A DNA stretch of 64,000 nt from JBDRDI01 sp043820875. GTDB taxonomy: Bacteria; Patescibacteriota; Patescibacteriia; Patescibacteriales; UBA12075. Position numbers and translations under genes: made by a program. Position 1 is the first letter of the stretch. Each line of letters opens with the position of its first letter. Shown here piece by piece: positions 61,874 through 64,000 of this stretch. Location of the stretch: assembly GCA_043820875.1 (NCBI GenBank), contig JBDRDI010000021.1, positions 1-64,000 on the forward strand, read 5' to 3'. The notes under the pieces are model-generated. The model was not told the DNA's origin and made no database searches. It worked only from the letters and a program-made list of their open reading frames with translations.

Positions 61874-63034
61874 TTAAAATATTTTACTCCAAATAATTTT
61901 CAGTACTCCGGCGTGCCGTGCGATGTCATTATAGGTCACGGCAACGACGAAAACCATGAGTAATGCAAATCCGATATAATGGATTGTCCCTTCCAGCTCG
62001 CGCTTCACCGGACGGCCTTTTATTTTTTCAATGATTAAAAATAAAATTCTACCGCCGTCCAATGCCGGGAATGGCAAGCCGTTCAAGATGGCCAAATTAA
62101 TGGAAAGAATCGCGGTGAAATTTAATAAATAGGCAAAACCCATTTGAGCGGCTTGTGCGGTCACTTCCGCAATTCTGACCGGCCCGCCGATACTGTCTCC
62201 AAGACCCTGACCGACAAACAATCCCTTAATCAATCCACAAAATGCCATAAATATCGCCACTGTAAGAAAACAAGTGATTTTTATTCCATTCCAAATCGCC
62301 AAATGAATAGGATATCTTACTGTTCCTATTTCCGCGATGGCAATTCCTACTCCGCCCATACCTGTGTCTTTAATAATTTCCGGCTTAATTTTTTTTTCAA
62401 TTTTCTCTCTACCTCTTTTAATAATATAAGTAAGGTCATCACCTACGCGCTTGTTGGTATATTCCATTAAGGAAGAGGCAAAATTTATTTTCACGCCGTC
62501 AACGCTTAAAATAATATCTCCGGTTTTAAGTCCGGCTGACTTGGCCGGAGAATCCGGTAAAACTTCCAAAACTTGAACTTGATGATTTTTGATAATCGCG
62601 CCATTGATTCCATCTTCGGGAAGCTGTTGAGGTAGACCAACCATAAATCCAAAAGAAAAAATAACCATGGCCAAAACAATATTCATTGTTACCCCGGCCA
62701 AAAGTATCGCCGCTCTTTGCCAGATTGGCTTATTTCCAAAGTGGTTAGAGTTTTCTCCAGGTTCTTCATCTTCACCCAAATCAACAAATCCGCCCAATGG
62801 AATCCAATTTATTGAATAGATGGTATCAACAGCATCGGTAACTTCACGACTGCCGTGGGAAATTTTCCATTTCCCGTCCGCTGTTTTATAAATTCCAAGA
62901 GCACGCGGTTTGAATCCGAATCCAAACTCTCGTGGCCGCAATCCATAACGCCGAGCAACCCAAAAATGCCCAAGCTCATGAACAAGAACTAATACTGACA
63001 AAACTATAATAAATGTAATAACAGTAATAAACAT
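61874..63034 (-). CDS. rseP: Site-2 metalloprotease RseP
   Basis: A 386-residue membrane protease. The zinc motif HELGHFWVAR is in the first TM helix, one PDZ domain follows (VLEVLPDSPAKSAGLKTGDIILSVDG), and the second active-site motif is in LNGLPFPALDGGRILF. It cuts within the membrane, usually releasing regulatory factors. The substrate is unknown here. It sits upstream of hpf and downstream of frr. Confidence 0.95.
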   Translation of the reverse strand: MFITVITFIIVLSVLVLVHELGHFWVARRYGLRPREFGFGFKPRALGIYKTADGKWKISHGSREVTDAVDTIYSINWIPLGGFVDLGEDEEPGENSNHFGNKPIWQRAAILLAGVTMNIVLAMVIFSFGFMVGLPQQLPEDGINGAIIKNHQVQVLEVLPDSPAKSAGLKTGDIILSVDGVKINFASSLMEYTNKRVGDDLTYIIKRGREKIEKKIKPEIIKDTGMGGVGIAIAEIGTVRYPIHLAIWNGIKITCFLTVAIFMAFCGLIKGLFVGQGLGDSIGGPVRIAEVTAQAAQMGFAYLLNFTAILSINLAILNGLPFPALDGGRILFLIIEKIKGRPVKRELEGTIHYIGFALLMVFVVAVTYNDIARHAGVLKIIWSKIF

Positions 63035-63039
63035 AAAAA

Positions 63040-63085
63040 TTATTATAATCTAAAAACCGACGACTGATGACTTTAGACTTTCGAC
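63040..63085. repeat. Short ACTTTAGACTTTCGACTA-type repeat, copy 1
   Basis: GACTGATGACTTTAGACTTTCGACTATT here recurs in variant form at 63676-63712 (GACTTTAGACTTTATACTTTCGACTTTAGACTA). Low-complexity intergenic words of this kind often occur as dispersed repeats in related genomes (inference). Confidence 0.55.
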
Positions 63086-63093
63086 TATTGTGA

Positions 63094-63648
63094 CTATATC
63101 GTCATAATATCTTCTTCTTTTTTATCTCTAATTTCTTTCAAATTTTCGTTTTGCTTTTGAGTCTCTTCATCAAGCTCTTTAAGAAATCTAAATTTGTCGT
63201 CTTCATTAACCTCTTTTTCTTCTTTTGCTTTCTCAATACTTTGCTTAATTTCATCTCTTATTTTTCTGATTGAAACGCGTGCGTCTTCTGTTTTTTCATT
63301 TATTTTTTTTACCAACTCTTTTCTGTTTTCCTCTGTCATGCGCGGTACAGTAATCCTAATTTTATCACCCTCATTAACAACTCCCACTCCCAAATTCGCC
63401 TCCACAATTGCCTTTTCCACGTCTTTCATTACATTTTTGTCCCAAGGAGATACAACAAGACTCTGGCCGTCAGGCACGTTGATACTGGCCAAGCTGTTCA
63501 TCGGCGTTCGCACTCCGTAAGAATCAACCATTACGCCGTCCAAGATCATGGGGTTGGCGCGTCCAGTTCTGATATTTAAAATTTCTTTCTTAAAAAATTC
63601 AATCACCTTCTCAAACTCACCTTGTTTTGATTTTATATACTGATTCAT
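63094..63648 (-). CDS. frr: Ribosome recycling factor
   Basis: A 184-residue protein: RRF fold with GRANPMILDGVMVDSYGVRTPMNSLASINVPDGQSLVVSPWD and a long helical coiled-coil C-half (RKIRDEIKQSIEKAKEEKEVNEDDKFRFLKELDEETQK). It splits post-termination ribosomes with EF-G. Length is normal. A short imperfect repeat of the type ACTTTAGACTTTCGACT lies on both sides of the gene. Confidence 0.96.
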   Translation of the reverse strand: MNQYIKSKQGEFEKVIEFFKKEILNIRTGRANPMILDGVMVDSYGVRTPMNSLASINVPDGQSLVVSPWDKNVMKDVEKAIVEANLGVGVVNEGDKIRITVPRMTEENRKELVKKINEKTEDARVSIRKIRDEIKQSIEKAKEEKEVNEDDKFRFLKELDEETQKQNENLKEIRDKKEEDIMTI

Positions 63649-63675
63649 AAATTTAAATATATATTATTAGATAAC

Positions 63676-63712
63676 TAGAGACTTTAGACTTTATACTTTC
63701 GACTTTAGACTA
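63676..63712. repeat. Short ACTTTAGACTTTCGACTA-type repeat, copy 2
   Basis: Three iterated heptamer-like units of GACTTTA/ACTTTCG upstream of frr, related to the copy at 63040-63085. It reaches the stop of the BNR-repeat gene. Confidence 0.55.
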
Positions 63713-64000
63713 TTTTGTTATTTGTCTTGGCGCTAAGTATATCACATTAGGATTTATCGGGTCAACCAAAAGCTTCCAACCAGCTCTGGTTGTCGGCAAT
63801 TTTGATGTGGACCAACTTTTTCCACCGTCAAACGATTTATAAAAAACAGTATTGGTCACATAATAAATTTCTTGACTATTTTTCGGATTAATCGCCAGCG
63901 CGTTAATCATAGCCTGCGCTTCAGGCAAAAGTATTTCAATTTTTTCCCAAGTCTCTCCGTTGTTTCCCGTTTTTAATATTCCTTGATAAGTGGCTGCAAA
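63710..64000 (-). CDS. BNR/Asp-box (sortilin/VPS10-like) repeat protein, partial
   Basis: The frame is open from the right edge to the stop at 63710 (96 visible codons). Two Asp-box-like units are visible: KTGNNGETWEKIE and KSFDGGKSWSTSKLPT, with the intervening pattern NALAINPKNSQEIYYVT and LLVDPINPNVIYL, typical of a beta-propeller. The N-terminus is outside the window, so a signal peptide or anchor cannot be judged. Probably a surface protein of unknown role. Confidence 0.7.
   Translation of the reverse strand, partial: FAATYQGILKTGNNGETWEKIEILLPEAQAMINALAINPKNSQEIYYVTNTVFYKSFDGGKSWSTSKLPTTRAGWKLLVDPINPNVIYLAPRQITK

Overview
The window reads as a piece of a Patescibacteria (CPR) genome, most likely from the Parcubacteria side (inference). 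The evidence is AT-rich genes with AAA/AAT-heavy codons, short versions of universal proteins (HrcA, ProS, GrpE, HPF), a GldA/F/G-type ABC set, a DUF3160 protein, an L10-leader-controlled rplJ-rplL pair, and a diversity-generating retroelement (DGR). TGA is used as stop, so the standard bacterial code applies. I found no tRNA, rRNA or CRISPR array.

Layout. 1-3060: a relatively GC-rich, minus-strand cluster of orphan envelope-type genes (Zn-finger-like protein, lipoprotein, secreted LysM-like protein cut by the window edge). 3140-7280: a Wzz-like membrane protein, a winged-helix regulator, and a large PP2C-like/TM/beta-propeller protein divergently transcribed from the regulator. 7300-8550: rplL, rplJ and an L10 leader with attenuator. 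8590-15880: a DUF3160 protein, a small orphan gene, AMP-forming acetyl-CoA synthetase and an ADP-forming acetate-CoA ligase. 15990-18725: a DGR with reverse transcriptase, inverted avd, template repeat, variable repeat and lectin-fold target gene. 18780-22890: HEPN/MNT pair, mltG, a mannose-1-phosphate guanylyltransferase, uppP and a DUF212 protein. 22880-28670: two tandem gpmI genes, eno and pgk. 28710-35040: murJ, a PfkB kinase, thioredoxin and a gliding-type ABC transporter. 35076-36700: two tiny membrane proteins and an HtrA-like protease. 36714-42270: a heat-shock cluster hrcA-grpE-hsp20-dnaK-DUF3467-dnaJ under a CIRCE element. 42290-44925: orphan genes and a radical-SAM/PqqD maturase with a candidate 39-residue precursor peptide. 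44927-54860: a transglutaminase-like protein, the mrdA-mreD-mreC-mreB cell-shape genes, proS, secF and secD. 55000-64000: a DHH phosphoesterase, a small kinase-like NTPase, an NTF2-like protein, secA, a GC-rich orphan, hpf, rseP, frr and a BNR-repeat protein cut by the right edge.

How it works together. Most genes are housekeeping and lie in short minus-strand operons: lower glycolysis, acetate activation/production, peptidoglycan and lipid-carrier recycling, cell shape, Sec export and chaperones. Between them sit small cassettes, each with its own near-consensus TTGACA promoter, a strong Shine-Dalgarno and a tight hairpin terminator, encoding unrecognised proteins; several are clearly richer in GC than their neighbours.

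The most striking systems are the DGR and the radical-SAM cassette. In the DGR, 21 of 22 differences between template and variable repeat fall at template adenines and all ten template Asn codons are changed, so it has been active. A ten-C homopolymer lies at the shared 5' ends of reverse transcriptase and avd and apparently breaks both frames. The radical-SAM cassette lies next to a decayed copy of the mrdA 3' end, which marks an insertion or duplication.
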